A DNA stretch of 64,000 bases, taken from Litoditis marina (lineage: Eukaryota; Nematoda; Chromadorea; Rhabditida; Rhabditidae). The notes beneath the pieces are model-generated. The model had not been told where the DNA came from. It made no database searches and saw only the letters and a program-made list of their open reading frames with translations. The first letter of the stretch is position 1; every line of letters begins with the position of its first letter. The position numbers and the translations under genes were made by a program. Location of the stretch: the NCBI GenBank assembly GCA_964036275.1, contig OZ038434.1, forward strand, positions 1 through 64,000, written 5' to 3'. Positions 53,101 through 63,988 of this stretch are shown one piece after another.

Positions 53101-56100
53101 TCTGGTTCGTGAACCTCGCATCCGGACTGTTCTGTACGACCAGCGAGGTTGGTTGTCTTTTTTTTCATCAACATCAGAAAATAAAAGCATCTGTGTAGGG
53201 CTGTTCTATGGTGAATTCTATATGTAACCGGCTTTTTAGGTAACCTAACCCTTTTTTGGTAACCTATTTTTCAGGTTACCTCAGTTAGTAACCGGATGTT
53301 AACCTAAAATGAAAAACCGGTTACCTGTTTTTAACGCAAAATGTGGTTTTTACCGCTAGTTTTACCGGTAACCGGATTTAAGTTTTAGGTTACTTCCAGG
53401 TTACCTACAAGGTAACCTGAAAAAAGGGGCCGAGTGGTCAAGTGGTTAGCGTTCGGCTGTCGCTCCACAGACCTGGGTTCGATCCCCGCTCGCCGCGGTA
53501 TCTGTCTGGCGGACCGCATGAGCTAGTATAGTTCACACCATTCCTACTGAGACTCCTACAGTAACCTTACCAACTTTCCGGAGGCTGTTGTGAAGCTGAA
53601 AATAAACTTCATGGAAAATGCTCTCGTATATTTACTCTACCTGAGAAGCAGAATGAGGTACAAAAATCCTCAACTTCTCCGATCAAAAGTAAGTGAGCAA
53701 AACGGCTTGGAAGTGTTGAAATCCTACTGTAGAGGTCTCAGTAGGAATGGAAAAGACTATAACAAAGCTCACCCATGCCTATCTCCACCCCCTCTACGGG
53801 ACAGTCCTTCTACGGTTGATATTGATATTATGTACTTGTAAAATTGATTCACAATAAAGTGACCAAACGGATGAAATAGGCCGTACACAAATTTATTATT
53901 ATATTATAAAAAGAGGTTACCAAAAAATGGTTAGGTTACCTAAAAACCGGGTTAGTTGTAGAATTGGCCCTGTTCTATTCCATTCCAGTTAGTTTTTGGT
54001 GTTCAAGTAGGCGAGTTTAGTGAACACCTCTGGACTGACCCCTATGCCTAGATTCAAGTCAGAAACACTCATAATTGCGACTGGTGAGGGTGACTATATA
54101 AGCATGGCTCGGAAACGGGAAATAAAGTATGTAATTTGTGAAACATGAAAATGGAAAACAGTACTAACGTGGTTATTTCTTCAGGCTTATGTCAAGCACA
54201 AGGAGATCTGTTTTGAGATTATTGAACTGCTTCTGGACTGTGACTCGAAGGTTGCCCACGAGGTTCGTGGTCATACTACTTTTCACTTCAAGTTTCCTTA
54301 TTCGATGTCCAATCAAATTTCAGTTAATTTTGTAGTTACTTTTTTTGGTGTTAGTGATTTGAAATTAGAACATCAACGAGGTTTACATTTTGATAATGAT
54401 TTGCTTCTTTCTTCCAGACTGGCGGCACTGGACTGTGGTTCTCGCTCTTCATGCTCACTCGAACCTACCCAATGCAACAACATATTATCAGTGAACACCT
54501 CAGCAGACCACTCACTAAATGGGTTCCAATCAGGGTATATTGACGCAAGATTGTATACCTAAACATAGATATCACCAGTATTTGGATGTTAGTGAGACGG
54601 TCAACTGAAGTGAGGATGGCATGACAATAGAAATGTTGCTGTGAAATTAATCTTCTTCATCTCGTTGACACGTCTACCGAACCGTAAACGTGGTTTCATT
54701 CCGCAGTTGTTATGCCAGCGTCAATCATTTCATACAAGATTCTTCTTAACTCAGTTTTACTTAGCCGTTTTTATGTGTTCTAACAATTCACTCAGGAATG
54801 GGCGATGACGTATCAGGAGCACGAAGTGGCCCTCTCGTGGCATGTTCCGGACGAGTCGCGTCGAGTTGTCATCGCTGAGATGCTTTCCAAGTTCATGTTC
54901 CCCGTGGTGGAGAAGTTGTGCTGTGACAAGATCGAAAAGTGGGTTTCAGTGGAACTTGTTTGAGTGTTATAGTCTCGGTCTGTACCTGTGTGTAATGGAC
55001 ACGTTGGGGTCGTGCCTAGTCTCTCCGGCTCTTTGAAATACTTAAATTAGATTTAACAGCACTCTTCTAGTCTGTTTTAACCAAGTAAACAGACCCAGGC
55101 AGAGCAGCGAATTTCCACTTCTCCGATACCATACAACGAAGACACCACATCGCTTGCTATTCGAATCCATCCATATTCCTCAATTCTAACCCGGTCATGT
55201 TTACCTTCACCACGTTTGCAATTCATATTGTAGGCGTTGCTTAAGTTTCCGGTGCCCCGATTCACTTCGGTATTCATCTGTTTTTTTCAGGTTCCAGATG
55301 CGTAAGTACCTGACGCAGGTGCACATGGCCTTTTGCGGTGCGGTCACGTGTTTTTCCCTGCCTCCCTCGGCAAAGGGGGAGATGTTGAACCCCGGTCCAA
55401 CCGTCCTCCCGTCACCTAAGAGAGGACCCTCCGGAATAACTAATGTACATTGGGGTCAGTTTATGATGCGCACTGTCGCGATAGACTGTAAAAACCAGAA
55501 ATGGTTATTCTCAAAAGTTACGTTTTATTCATTTCAAGAGAAATAAGGAACTCCGGGTCTGGCTATAACTTATAGGAACTTGTACCGTGTAGTTTTGTTG
55601 ATGTTTCTCACTTCTTTAGACATCCCCTATCCTGATGGTAGCAACGTCCGCGAGAAGTTGATGACAATGATGGAGGGAATTATCGATCGATTGGCGAAGG
55701 CCAACAAGGACGACAGTCAGACGTTGTGTACCATCTCATCATTCGTCAGATCGCTGATAGATGATAGAGGAATCGATATAGTGGGTCTTTTTTTAGTTCG
55801 TATCGTTATACAAACGATATATTGGTTGTTTTGTTAGTTGGAACTGTAACTTTCGAAGGAACCTCTTCTCACTCAAACATCAGCTGACTAGAAGAAACTC
55901 TGACCAGTAAAGGAGGTCTTCATAGGTAGCAGTTCAAAAAATACGACCTTTTTTTCAAGGGTTAAAAATTTCACAACTTGCACGGACACATTTTGAGTGA
56001 AAAACTCTGTGGTTGTGACTTGAGCTCTTGAGCAGGAAATTAACGCATCTTCAGAGGTATTATGAATAGTGCACTGTTACAACGTTCCATATTCAGGCTG

Positions 56101-59100
56101 AGCAGAACAATGTGACGCAGCAATCTACCGAAATCTACACCTATTTGAACGACGCGGCTTTCTTCGGCAAGAAACTCACCATGGGTGCCATTGAATCCTT
56201 CATGAATTCGAATCATCTGGTGGGTATTGTCACTGTTTTAGAGAGAGAAAGAAAATACACTTATGTCTTAATACTGTCTTTCTTAATAAAATACTTGTTG
56301 TGTCTTATCCGTTAGATAATCTGTTCACACTTTGTTGCCATATAAATTTGTCTCTGATATAAACATCGCCTGGCTGAAAACTGCCTTTTCGATTGTGGCA
56401 TCTCATATCTGGTCTCCAATGAGTCCAGCGCACTCATCTGCTGTTCGGTAAAAGATGAGTTGGTCGAAAATCATTTGTTACCCCGAATACACATGTTCCA
56501 TATACGGCTCGATCTTCTCAAAGCATTATAGTGTTTTTTCTTATGTGGGGTGTCGTCCGACTGTATTTGTAGTTTGATCCCGTGGCTTTCCGGTCGACAA
56601 TCGTGAATAAAGGCTTGTTTCGAGCTCAAACTACAACGATTATTTGGTCACTCTGTAAGTGTTGTTTATTTCAGACAAACGTGTGTCGTGAGCACTCGTA
56701 CCCGTTCTCGCATTTCCATCATCGCGTGGCTCGATCCATCATGCGGCTGTCGCTCAATGACTATCCTGAGGTATACATAACCCGAACATAGACATGATAT
56801 ATGTAGAAAGAAAGTCTGAGGAACAACTTAGTCAAACTACAAACATTTGACAAGTACTACGGTCCAACTAAAACGATTCAATAGAATGCATTAAAGAAAC
56901 TGTAGAAAGGAAGCAGTTTCGGGTTTCTTGTGTGTTCAAAAGTTTCGAGTCCAACTCAAGAAAGTTTTAACAACCCCAGTTTTCAGGTTCGTATGTCTGC
57001 CCAGAGTGAGCTGAGTGTGTTGTTGGTTGAGCATCCACAAGCGCGCGAGCCACTGATTGAAACTGCGGTTGCAGCTCTGACAGATGAGAAGAGCTCGGAA
57101 GAGATGTTGAAGGTACGAAAACATGTTCACAATAGAATACCGTGTTGGAATAACGATAGTCAGACCACTCTTATTTTTTCGAGATTTTTTTTGTGAACCC
57201 CATGTCGATTTTGAGTGCTCTTACTGTATTGTTACAGTATGTTTATATGGTTGGGTGGATATTTTCCAATTTGTCGTCTATGCAATGGTTGTTGCAGGGA
57301 GCTCTGGCAGTGATCTTCGAGAACAAATGGGCTAGTTCAAGCAGTGTGCGAACGAGAATTCAACTGTGGAAGGCGCTGATCACAACCAAGGTGAGTTTGG
57401 CTATTTTTAAGGCTTCTCCAGTGATTTAGCAGATATTCAGCAGCTGAAGACAGATCTGATTCCCGAAAGTTCTGAAGCATAATGGAATGTAAATTTGCAG
57501 GTTCCGTATTTCTTGTCAAATGAGATTCATAAACGTACACCGTAAGCAGTTTTTTTTTCAGAATGATTTCAAACTCCTTGTTAAATCTTAGCTTGCAGAT
57601 GGTGGATCGTCCCGGTTTCAATGAGAGAATGGACTCAATTTGGGGTCAAATTGGAAAGATGGCCAGCCCCGATAGAAAGGAGACGGTATGACTTATCAAC
57701 ATTATTCTCTGGAAAAGTTATAGAAATAAGATGTTGACGGGTTGAGTGTTGTTATCTGCTACTCTTCGTGTTAGATCATTATGATACCATGGTAGCCATA
57801 TTATGTCCAACAACAACAAACAATTTCCAGCAATGTGCCGCATTGACGGCGTTCTGCACCAAGTTTTGGACGGATCTTCCACGGAACGGAGTGTGGGCGA
57901 ATTACGCGAACGAAGAACAGCTGGAGACAGCGAAGGCTCTGAAACTGGCACGAAAGGAGGAGAGAAAGAAGTGGGTATTCAACGCATCGAATTTTTACAA
58001 CTTAGGAGTGGGACCGCGTCCTAAATTCATTGTCTTTGATTTTGGAAGTTTTTGTGCCGATTAAATTGCACTTGTTTAATCAGAATTACCAGAAATAGGC
58101 TATTCTTCAAGATATTCGTTAGATTCCATATGAGTTTTGGCCGATACTTCCCTGGACATATGTACTGTATTGTACTGTGATGCATGCAGTGTATGGAAAA
58201 AAGAGTGTTTGAAGAGAGAAAGAGAGGAAAAAGATGTGTTTGTGTTTAAACTATACATTGCAGAGATCAAAAGGAGCTGGTGAAACTTCTACTGGAACTT
58301 CATTCGCAGAAAGGTCTGCACCACTCGAGAAGTAAGATGTGCAGGACAATGATTTGGAGGTGCCAGCGGAAAAATGCTAATGTGGATACCATCAAGGTAG
58401 GTGAATGGGGGGGGGGGGGGGGGGTATTCACTTATATCACAATTCGTAATACGTAATCAGTGTCAACAAGAAGTTCTGGAAGAAGAAGAAGAAGAAGTCG
58501 ATCGTCTGTGTTATATGGTATTCGTATTTTGGAATGCAGAATGCTCATACTGCATTAAACTTCGTTAACCAAACACAAACGAACATCAATCTGTCATTGC
58601 AAATAGAGTGGGCTTCCACTTTCAACTCTTTCATGTATTTCAGCTTTTCGGATACGGTTTACGAATTCATTCATTTTAATCTACATTTATCAAAAGAAAC
58701 TTTAATTTAACCTGCTCTATGAAATTATGAGTGTCTCGTAACTGCAGATTCTGTTGTCGCAAATCGTGGATGACGAAGAGTATCTGCGCGCCCGTTGTGC
58801 CGATGAACTGTCGTTTTGGCTGAAGAAGAACAAGCCGAAGACAATCAGAATGGACTGGAAATGCCCCAAAAGAGTCAGTTTACGTTTTTTCTTCACTATA
58901 ATGTTCCTCTTAATTTTCATTCCAGCTTCTTCTCGTTGAATCAACAGGGGAGTATCTACCGAGTGTGCAAAAGTTATATATTCTGACAGATCAAAGAATA
59001 CACGCACGCTGCATACATGAGTGTATTTTTTGTTAAGTTTTGAGTAGATAACGATTTATTTTAAGCCGTCGAACATTCATAAATTGTTGTGTGGTCTTCG

Positions 59101-60879
59101 CCCGGACAATTTGTGCGTCGCCTACGATTCGCAGAATCTGCCGAACACGGAGGAGAAGTGGAATAAGATGGTCTTCTTCTCTAGACAATATGGATGTTAT
59201 CAATGGCCAAAGTAAGTCATTCAACTGTGAGCTTTTCATAATTAGGATAATTCACAAACAGGAAAAACCTATAATAGTTGTTTTCATGGAGAGGCAAGGA
59301 TTTGTTCACAGGAGGCGAAGTTTTCTTGCAAAGGTGTGGATACGTCTGGAGTAGATATATTGATTCATTGTTGCATGTTAAAAGAGCTTTGCATAAGTGA
59401 TTTGTAATAGTCAATCTAGGAATTTGCACAGTGCAAATAAATTTATCTCTCACTCTCTTTCTCCTTTTCATTCCTCTCTCCTTTGGACTTTTTCTTTGAT
59501 AAAGTTATAAAGTAGCCCGATATTAACAGTTAGTTGAGCTTGTTTATACAAGCAACATGGTTTTGTATAATAATTTTAACTTTTTTTTTAATAATTTATT
59601 GTGGTTCAGGTCTCTCAGTCTGATCACCCATGCCTCCAACAAGTTGGTCGATCGCCAGGAATTGTCAGATGCTGAACGAGCCATTGTGGATTGGTTTGAG
59701 GTATATATATTTCACACTCGGCTAGTTCACTAGGTACTAGTTGATTATCGAATAACCACTCACGTGGGTGCTTTTTTTCGTTATACTTTGCGAGTTTCTG
59801 TGTGTGCGTATTATCAGCCAATACACACGAATATTGTTTTCAGAATTTGAAAAATGTGGAGCGTTGGGTTTCGTTGTTGTTGATCGAGAAGAGAGAAGAA
59901 AGTGCGATGAACGATAACACTTGGTGGATGGTCAAGGTATGATAATTGAGAGATTCTATGATCTTCCGACTTTCTGTCTTGTTTTCACACATCCGTCAGA
60001 AATTCTGATGAGCTTTCTCGGGGGCTGGCTTCTGAGAGAAGAATTCTCGACTCGATTTATTCTGTTCAGTTCCTTCTTCGCAACTTTCCCGACAGTGAGA
60101 AGATTTGTGCCAACTTCTCGAAAGTCCTGGAACAGCTCATGAAGGCAAAAGATGTATGTTTTTTCGGCAAGCAAACTATTGCATGTTTTATATTGTCCCT
60201 TGAAGAGATAATTCAAGTGTAGTCCGAACTCATTAGCCTTTTTAAGATGGATTTTTGAATGGATGTTATCATTTGCAGAAGAGATTAAAATTGATTGAGA
60301 GACCAGCAAGTTGATGATGTTAAGATTGATTGAAGCTGTTCTATTATATTCTGTACAAAGTGTTTTAATATTCGTGGCTCTTGTGGTTTATCGTGTGGTG
60401 TGTGGGAATATTCTATCAAGACCACGGGTTCTTCCCATTTAATCTCTTATCCCTATAGTTTTGTCATGAATGAGTTCAGCGTGCGGGACAGCGTCTGGCG
60501 GCGGAGATGTTCATTGGCGTGGCGAAGGGGACGAAGTACCGCCCTTTCTCCCACCTGGATCAGATGTGGAAATGGCTCGCACCGGCTGTCGACAGGATGT
60601 ACGACCATCTGAACAACGAGGCAGAGGCCGCCTGGGGAATCGCTATCACCAAGGTACGCGGCCTTCAGTAGAAGAAACATATATGAAATAATGACCCTTT
60701 GTTCATTTCAATAAAATAAATGTATGTTATGTAATTCAGGTGTTGTCACGTGAAGATCCAAGACGTTTCTGGTGGCTGATCGAGCAGCTTCTGGCAGGAA
60801 TGCAGCGACCGGCTCCGAGCAACTGGCATCAGGCTGTGTGCGTTTTATACTCATATGAAGGCGTCATCTACGTCCCTCT

Positions 60880-60948
<69 letters not shown>

Positions 60949-63737
60949 AAGAATCGATAGATTCATATAACAATCTAAAATTATATCTACAGCCCTACTA
61001 ACCCGAAATTATTGAGCTTTTGTCTGATCTTGAGCTTAAGGGCGAAATCAGGCATGAACTCTCATGTTTTACACTATTTAACTAATATTACACTCTTTAG
61101 TATACATCGCGCGGAGCGCGAAGCGCTCTGCGTGAGTTGTCTTTGGTTTGGCCATTGCGGACTCGTTTTTTCCTTTTAATTAACAAAAATCTTCAAACAT
61201 ATCCTTTTTTCGAAAACTAAAAGGAAAGAACGTTAGAGAATCACGAATTGAACATTGTGTGAAAATTTCAGCCAAATCGGATCATTTTTGCCTGAGTTAT
61301 GGTTTCGTGTCGTTGTTGAAAAGTTCCGCCGTAATTCGTCCCTCGTCACTCGTCCCTCCTCCCTCCTCCCTCCTCCCTCGTCCCTCACGGAATTCTGTCC
61401 GCATCGTAGTGGAAAAACTACTGAACCAATTTGGCTGAAATTTGAAACATCTATTCTATGGCAAAAGTTAGCTCGTCGCGCCAAGTATGAAATTTATATC
61501 TAATCTCTGGCGCCGGGCGCGGGCGCCAATAGGCGCCAAAAACGACTATTGGAAAAACTATCGAACCGATTTAGCTGAAATTTGAAACATGAGTTCTAAT
61601 GCAAAATTTAGCATGACGCGCCAAATATGAGATGTATAGCTCCTCATTGGCGCCGGGCGCGGGCGCCAATAGGCGCCAAAAACCACTATTGGAAAAACTA
61701 CCGAACCGATTTAGCTGAAATTTGAAACATGAGTTATAATGCAAAAGTTAGCCCGTCGCGCCAAATATGAGATGAATACATCACCATTGGCGCCCGGCGC
61801 TGGCGCCAATAGGCGCCAAAAACGGCAAAACACTATTTATCATCAACTAAAATGTTGAACACTAATAGAAATTGAATAATTTGGTGGAAAGTGTGAAAAT
61901 CTTTTTCCAAAACTGAAATTTTCCTTCTGGCGCTCGAACCAGGCGCCAGATGGCGCCAAAACCCAAACTCACGACAGCGTCAATGGAATCGTCTGAAATT
62001 CGGTACACTAAATAACTATCACATGGGAAGTAAGATGCTCAATCTGGAAATCAAAAAAAAGTTCTGTTGGCATTGTGCGCTGGCGCCAATTGGCGCCAAA
62101 GTTGGAAAAATATCAGTTATCGTCAATCAAACTGTTTCAAGTTAACAGATATTGAATATTCCGATGTTAAATAAAGATCCACAAATTCAAAATCGAATTT
62201 TATCGTCTGGCTCGGAACAGACGCCAAATGGCGCCAAAACAAAAACACACGAAACTGACAATTGAATAGTTTGAATATTGCTCCAATCAGTAATTGACAC
62301 ATGTAGTGTGTACTGGTAGCTCAAAAACCTAGAAAATTTCGTTTCGTTCTGGCGCCAGACGCGTGTGTCAATTGACGCAGGAATGAAAAAAGTTTCAACG
62401 AAGGTTTTTGATGTGGTATTAGAAATAATGGCTATATTGTAAGTGAGTTGGTGTCTCTAATTGTAGATTTGTCAATGGCGCCAATCCCCATCGCTTATCG
62501 CCGCTAAAAGCGGTGTACATGTCAATCGGAACGTTTAGCGTTTTTGTTCAGTTGTTGATAGTCACAGAGCCAGTAACCTGCGTTATATTACAACATCAGC
62601 AATTTTATGGTCTGCATTCGGCTTCGTGCACACACAAAACTGAGATTTCCATAATAATATAATGAGTTCACAAGATTCACTCTGTGAATAGGCAACATAT
62701 GAAGTTGTAGGAGTACAACTAGCAAAAAAAGGACAATTAGTAAAAAGTGGGGGAACCAACAAATGTGTGAGTTGTGTTTGGTTCGACCTCGATATCAGCA
62801 AAAAATGAACGATACGAATTGCTGTGATACTGTAGCAGAAGTATTCTGCAAAAATAGAACAATACAAATGTTGCACAATGGTTCACAACGCACGCATGTC
62901 GTCAAAGCACACATGAAATACCCTTCGGCAATTCCTGAAATATCATGCGGGCTTCGTGAACCATTGTGCAACATTTGTATTGTTCTATTTTTGCAGAATA
63001 CTTCTGCTACAGTATCACAGCAATTCGTATCGTTCACTTTTTGCTGATATCGAGGTCGAACCAAACACAACTCACACATTTGTTGGTTCCCCCACTTTTT
63101 ACTAATTCTACTTGTTTCATCCTCTCATCTCTCTCTCTCTGTCTATCTATGTATCTATCTGTCTGTAAGCATTTGCTTCACAGTGGTGTACGAAGCATGC
63201 CTATTTGTGTACCCCCAAAAGAGTCGGGTGTGGCGTTGTTAGTTTACGCACGTCTGTGAGAATTTCAATGTCGAAACCATAGGTCAACTCTTTCCTTCAA
63301 CTGAGCTATGGGGACCCATAACTTTTCCAACATTTCTTGGTTTCTCGGCTAATTCCCTAGAGGGACCTATAACTTTCCGCTGTTTTTGTAGAGGGGGTGT
63401 TCAACTGTTCAAACCTTCAAACTGACACTGTCCCACCTATGGTCGAAACGTTGAAAGCAGGCGCCTTACAAAAGTTTTCGAATCGGTTTCGAAACTTTCG
63501 ATGGCGGCCTGACTGCTGTATATTGTTCACCATCACCATGTTGTGAGATTTGAAATATGAAGCGGTGCAACTATTTCTTATTGTAGTTCATTTGTGATAT
63601 TGTCATAATTTCAGACGTGCATCCGTGATTCCGGCCAGTAAATGGCGCGATCTGGAGACGAGAAAAAGAATCTGCGAGATCGCCTGGCGACAACTTCCAT
63701 CGGCCACTGTGGAAATGCAACGTATGGGAGTATCCAC
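40992..63737 (+). CDS. PSME4: Proteasome activator PA200/Blm10 (PSME4), 3'-truncated by window
   Basis: Forty-one exons join in unbroken phase to about 1563 residues and continue past the window. PA200 is a HEAT-repeat solenoid that caps the 20S proteasome in the nucleus. Recognisable family segments in order: KFALLPYHKELDK near the N-terminus; FIERYGQRFQKAHHLRLIQLF; LILDWKPVYTLYREAKY; DWMGGPHSCHEHLIRLMKC then FLHPSNSG; TYPALNAVCEPHRLTETLNC; RPDNLCVAYDSQNLP then YGCYQWPK; and AAEMFIGVAKGTKY then AITK and SREDPRRFWWLIEQLL. Exon 1 encodes a bipartite nuclear localisation-like RKRKPVDDDN...DQKRPP. The C-terminal part, including the bromodomain-like region and proteasome-docking tail, is beyond 64000. 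The last exon's downstream TAA is in intron-like sequence after a GTGGGT donor and should not be read as the stop. Confidence 0.92.
41133..42048. other. PSME4 intron 1, left part
   Basis: No further exon supported. Open frames around 41135-41601 lack conserved motifs. Confidence 0.5.
42049..42967. mobile_element. Non-autonomous repeat, copy B (919 bp)
   Basis: Near-identical to copy A (35294-36998) minus the 783-bp nested insertion. It contains the same 24-bp CCGCGG-centred palindrome at 42870-42893. Located in the putative first intron of PSME4. Confidence 0.8.
43814..43834 (+). CDS. PSME4: Possible alternative first exon of PSME4 (7 aa)
   Basis: ATG follows an acceptor-like CAACTAG by eight bases; MDQNNNK ends at AAG|GTATGT in phase 0, matching exon 2. 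As an internal exon from 43806 it would break the frame, so it would have to be an alternative start lacking the basic leader of exon 1. Confidence 0.4.
44138..49919 (+). CDS. PSME4: PSME4 exons 2-12 (N-terminal HEAT region)
   Basis: Exons: 44138-44251, 44524-44627, 44980-45120, 45365-45441, 45545-45642, 45890-45976, 47126-47235, 48364-48472, 48682-48758, 49382-49544, 49818-49919. All introns are GT-AG and the phases 0,2,2,1,0,0,2,0,2,0,0 are compatible. Exon 8 could instead start at 47112 by an earlier acceptor, but that frame loses the conserved RKYGAGIWWDVLW. Introns 7 and 8 (over 1.1 kb each) are the largest here; intron 8 holds a foldback element. Confidence 0.88.
45776..45789. repeat. 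Poly(G) tract, 14 bp
   Basis: Fourteen consecutive G in PSME4 intron 6, after an A run. Confidence 0.9.
47457..48224. mobile_element. GC-rich foldback element in PSME4 intron 8
   Basis: Left end AAGGCCCAAACATACTACGG and right end are inverted copies with one mismatch near the tip, continuing into GCGTCTGCGGGCGGC-type repeats on both sides. The centre is AT-rich. No transposase frame. The target duplication is unclear. Confidence 0.65.
50092..54938 (+). CDS. PSME4: PSME4 exons 13-24 (central region)
   Basis: Exons: 50092-50162, 50492-50645, 50890-51066, 51237-51379, 51912-51984, 52118-52219, 52456-52554, 52753-52819, 53062-53147, 54185-54262, 54418-54534, 54796-54938. End phases are 2,0,0,2,0,0,0,1,0,0,0,2. 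Conserved blocks include IFNLMPIVDSSPC with DLSEDERQLCSLTA, KIFHFMKTNQSES then LVTGVVAQAVY, and HEVALSWHVPDESRR. The 760-bp transposon lies in the intron between 53147 and 54185. Confidence 0.88.
50284..50373. repeat. Relic of the 14401-type foldback
   Basis: TTAAACTGCAATACGTTTTTAAATTGCAG and ATTGGTCCACATAATCATCC-type sequences match half of the foldback at 14401-14510. Lies in PSME4 intron 13. Confidence 0.55.
53210..53969. mobile_element. 760-bp element with 9-bp duplication
   Basis: Flanked by CTGTTCTAT at 53201-53209 and 53970-53978. The ends GGTGAATTCTA and complement GGCCAATTCTA are followed on both sides by CTTTTTAGGTAACCTAACC / GTTTTTAGGTAACCTAACC. The left third is full of AACCGGTTACC palindromes. 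The 9-bp duplication suggests a Mutator-like non-autonomous element. A tRNA-like segment lies inside. Confidence 0.75.
53426..53910 (+). repeat. tRNA-related SINE-like segment
   Basis: GGGGCCGAGTGGTCAAGTGG (A-box-like) and GGGTTCGATCCC (B box, about 53477) have tRNA spacing, but the 3' acceptor half does not pair, so it is not a functional tRNA. It continues through an AATAAA-containing body to an AT-rich tail. Distinct from the 3596/7974/9777 family. Confidence 0.5.
55291..60837 (+). CDS. PSME4: PSME4 exons 25-40
   Basis: Exons: 55291-55454, 55620-55780, 56097-56219, 56675-56770, 56987-57112, 57298-57390, 57599-57685, 57831-57970, 58264-58396, 58748-58873, 59066-59211, 59610-59700, 59844-59936, 60070-60153, 60480-60653, 60740-60837. 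Exon 25 must end at the GTCAGT donor (55455), because the earlier GTACAT donor breaks phase with exon 26. Exon 35 uses a TTTTAAG acceptor. Conserved blocks include YLRARCADELSFWLKKNKPK, GLRPDNLCVAYDSQ, and FLLRNFPDSEKIC. Confidence 0.88.
58407..58424. repeat. Poly(G) tract, 18 bp
   Basis: Eighteen G starting 10 bp after the exon 33 splice donor. Confidence 0.9.
60884..60946. repeat. CT microsatellite
   Basis: Almost pure (CT)n in PSME4 intron 40. Confidence 0.95.
60947..61507. other. PSME4 intron 40, left part
   Basis: No exon seen. Contains CTCCCTCCTCCC simple repeat (about 61340-61386) and a GAAATTTGAAACAT motif that recurs in the tandem repeat to the right. Confidence 0.5.
61508..61815. 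repeat. 140-bp tandem repeat rich in GGCGCC
   Basis: TTGGCGCCGGGCGCGGGCGCC-type starts at 61508, 61648 and 61788, an exact 140-bp period. Each unit also has a GAAAAACTANCGAACCGATT block. Degenerate GGCGCC-containing relics continue to about 62480. Confidence 0.9.
61816..62734. other. PSME4 intron 40, degenerate GGCGCC region
   Basis: Scattered TGGCGCCA palindromes (about 61930, 61952, 62082, 62228, 62475) in AT-rich sequence, probably decayed units. No exon supported. Confidence 0.5.
62735..63107. mobile_element. Long inverted repeat, 152-bp arms
   Basis: Arms 62735-62886 and 62956-63107 are reverse complements with one visible mismatch; the spacer is 69 bp. The matching short frames on both strands are a consequence of the palindrome. 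A PSME4 transcript would fold here into a long double-stranded stem. Confidence 0.9.
63533..63567 (+). repeat. 35-bp direct repeat, copy 1
   Basis: TCACCATGTTGTGAGATTTG... through AAGCGGTG, identical to 63954-63988. The two copies flank PSME4 exon 41. Confidence 0.85.
63615..63737 (+). CDS. PSME4: PSME4 exon 41 (last exon in window)
   Basis: Acceptor TTTCAG at 63609-63614; completes the Val codon split from exon 40, then RASVIPASKWRDLETRKRIC and WRQLPSATVEMQRMG. Ends CCAC|GTGGGT in phase 2. Reading on would stop at codon 63775 with no family-like C-terminus, so splicing onward out of the window is preferred. Confidence 0.7.
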
Positions 63738-63953
63738 GTGGGTGCCTGTTCCATGGTTCACAAACATACACCACTAAGTTGTGACTAGTCTACGAATATG
63801 AATCCCTTCATTGATTTTCTTTCAAAAAAATGACATTTTCTCAATATGAGTGAGAAGGAGCCCGTTTTTTGAATTATGCTGACTATTTAGACAACTTTGC
63901 TGGTGTGTGTATATAACAGCTTTCCTTGTATGACAAATTTACACCTAGGACTC

Positions 63954-63988
63954 TCACCATGTTGTGAGATTTGAAATATGAAGCGGTG
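63954..63988 (+). repeat. 35-bp direct repeat, copy 2
   Basis: Identical to 63533-63567. Confidence 0.85.

Noticed and set aside
53426..53500. Functional tRNA gene
   Set aside because: A and B boxes are present but the acceptor stem does not pair and the sequence runs on into a SINE-like body.
62583..63259. Four similar ~95-codon frames on both strands
   Set aside because: They arise from the 152-bp inverted repeat; the peptides are identical because the DNA arms are.
63571..63777. End of PSME4 at the TAA after NIHH
   Set aside because: The family should continue several hundred residues, and a GTGGGT donor precedes this stop.
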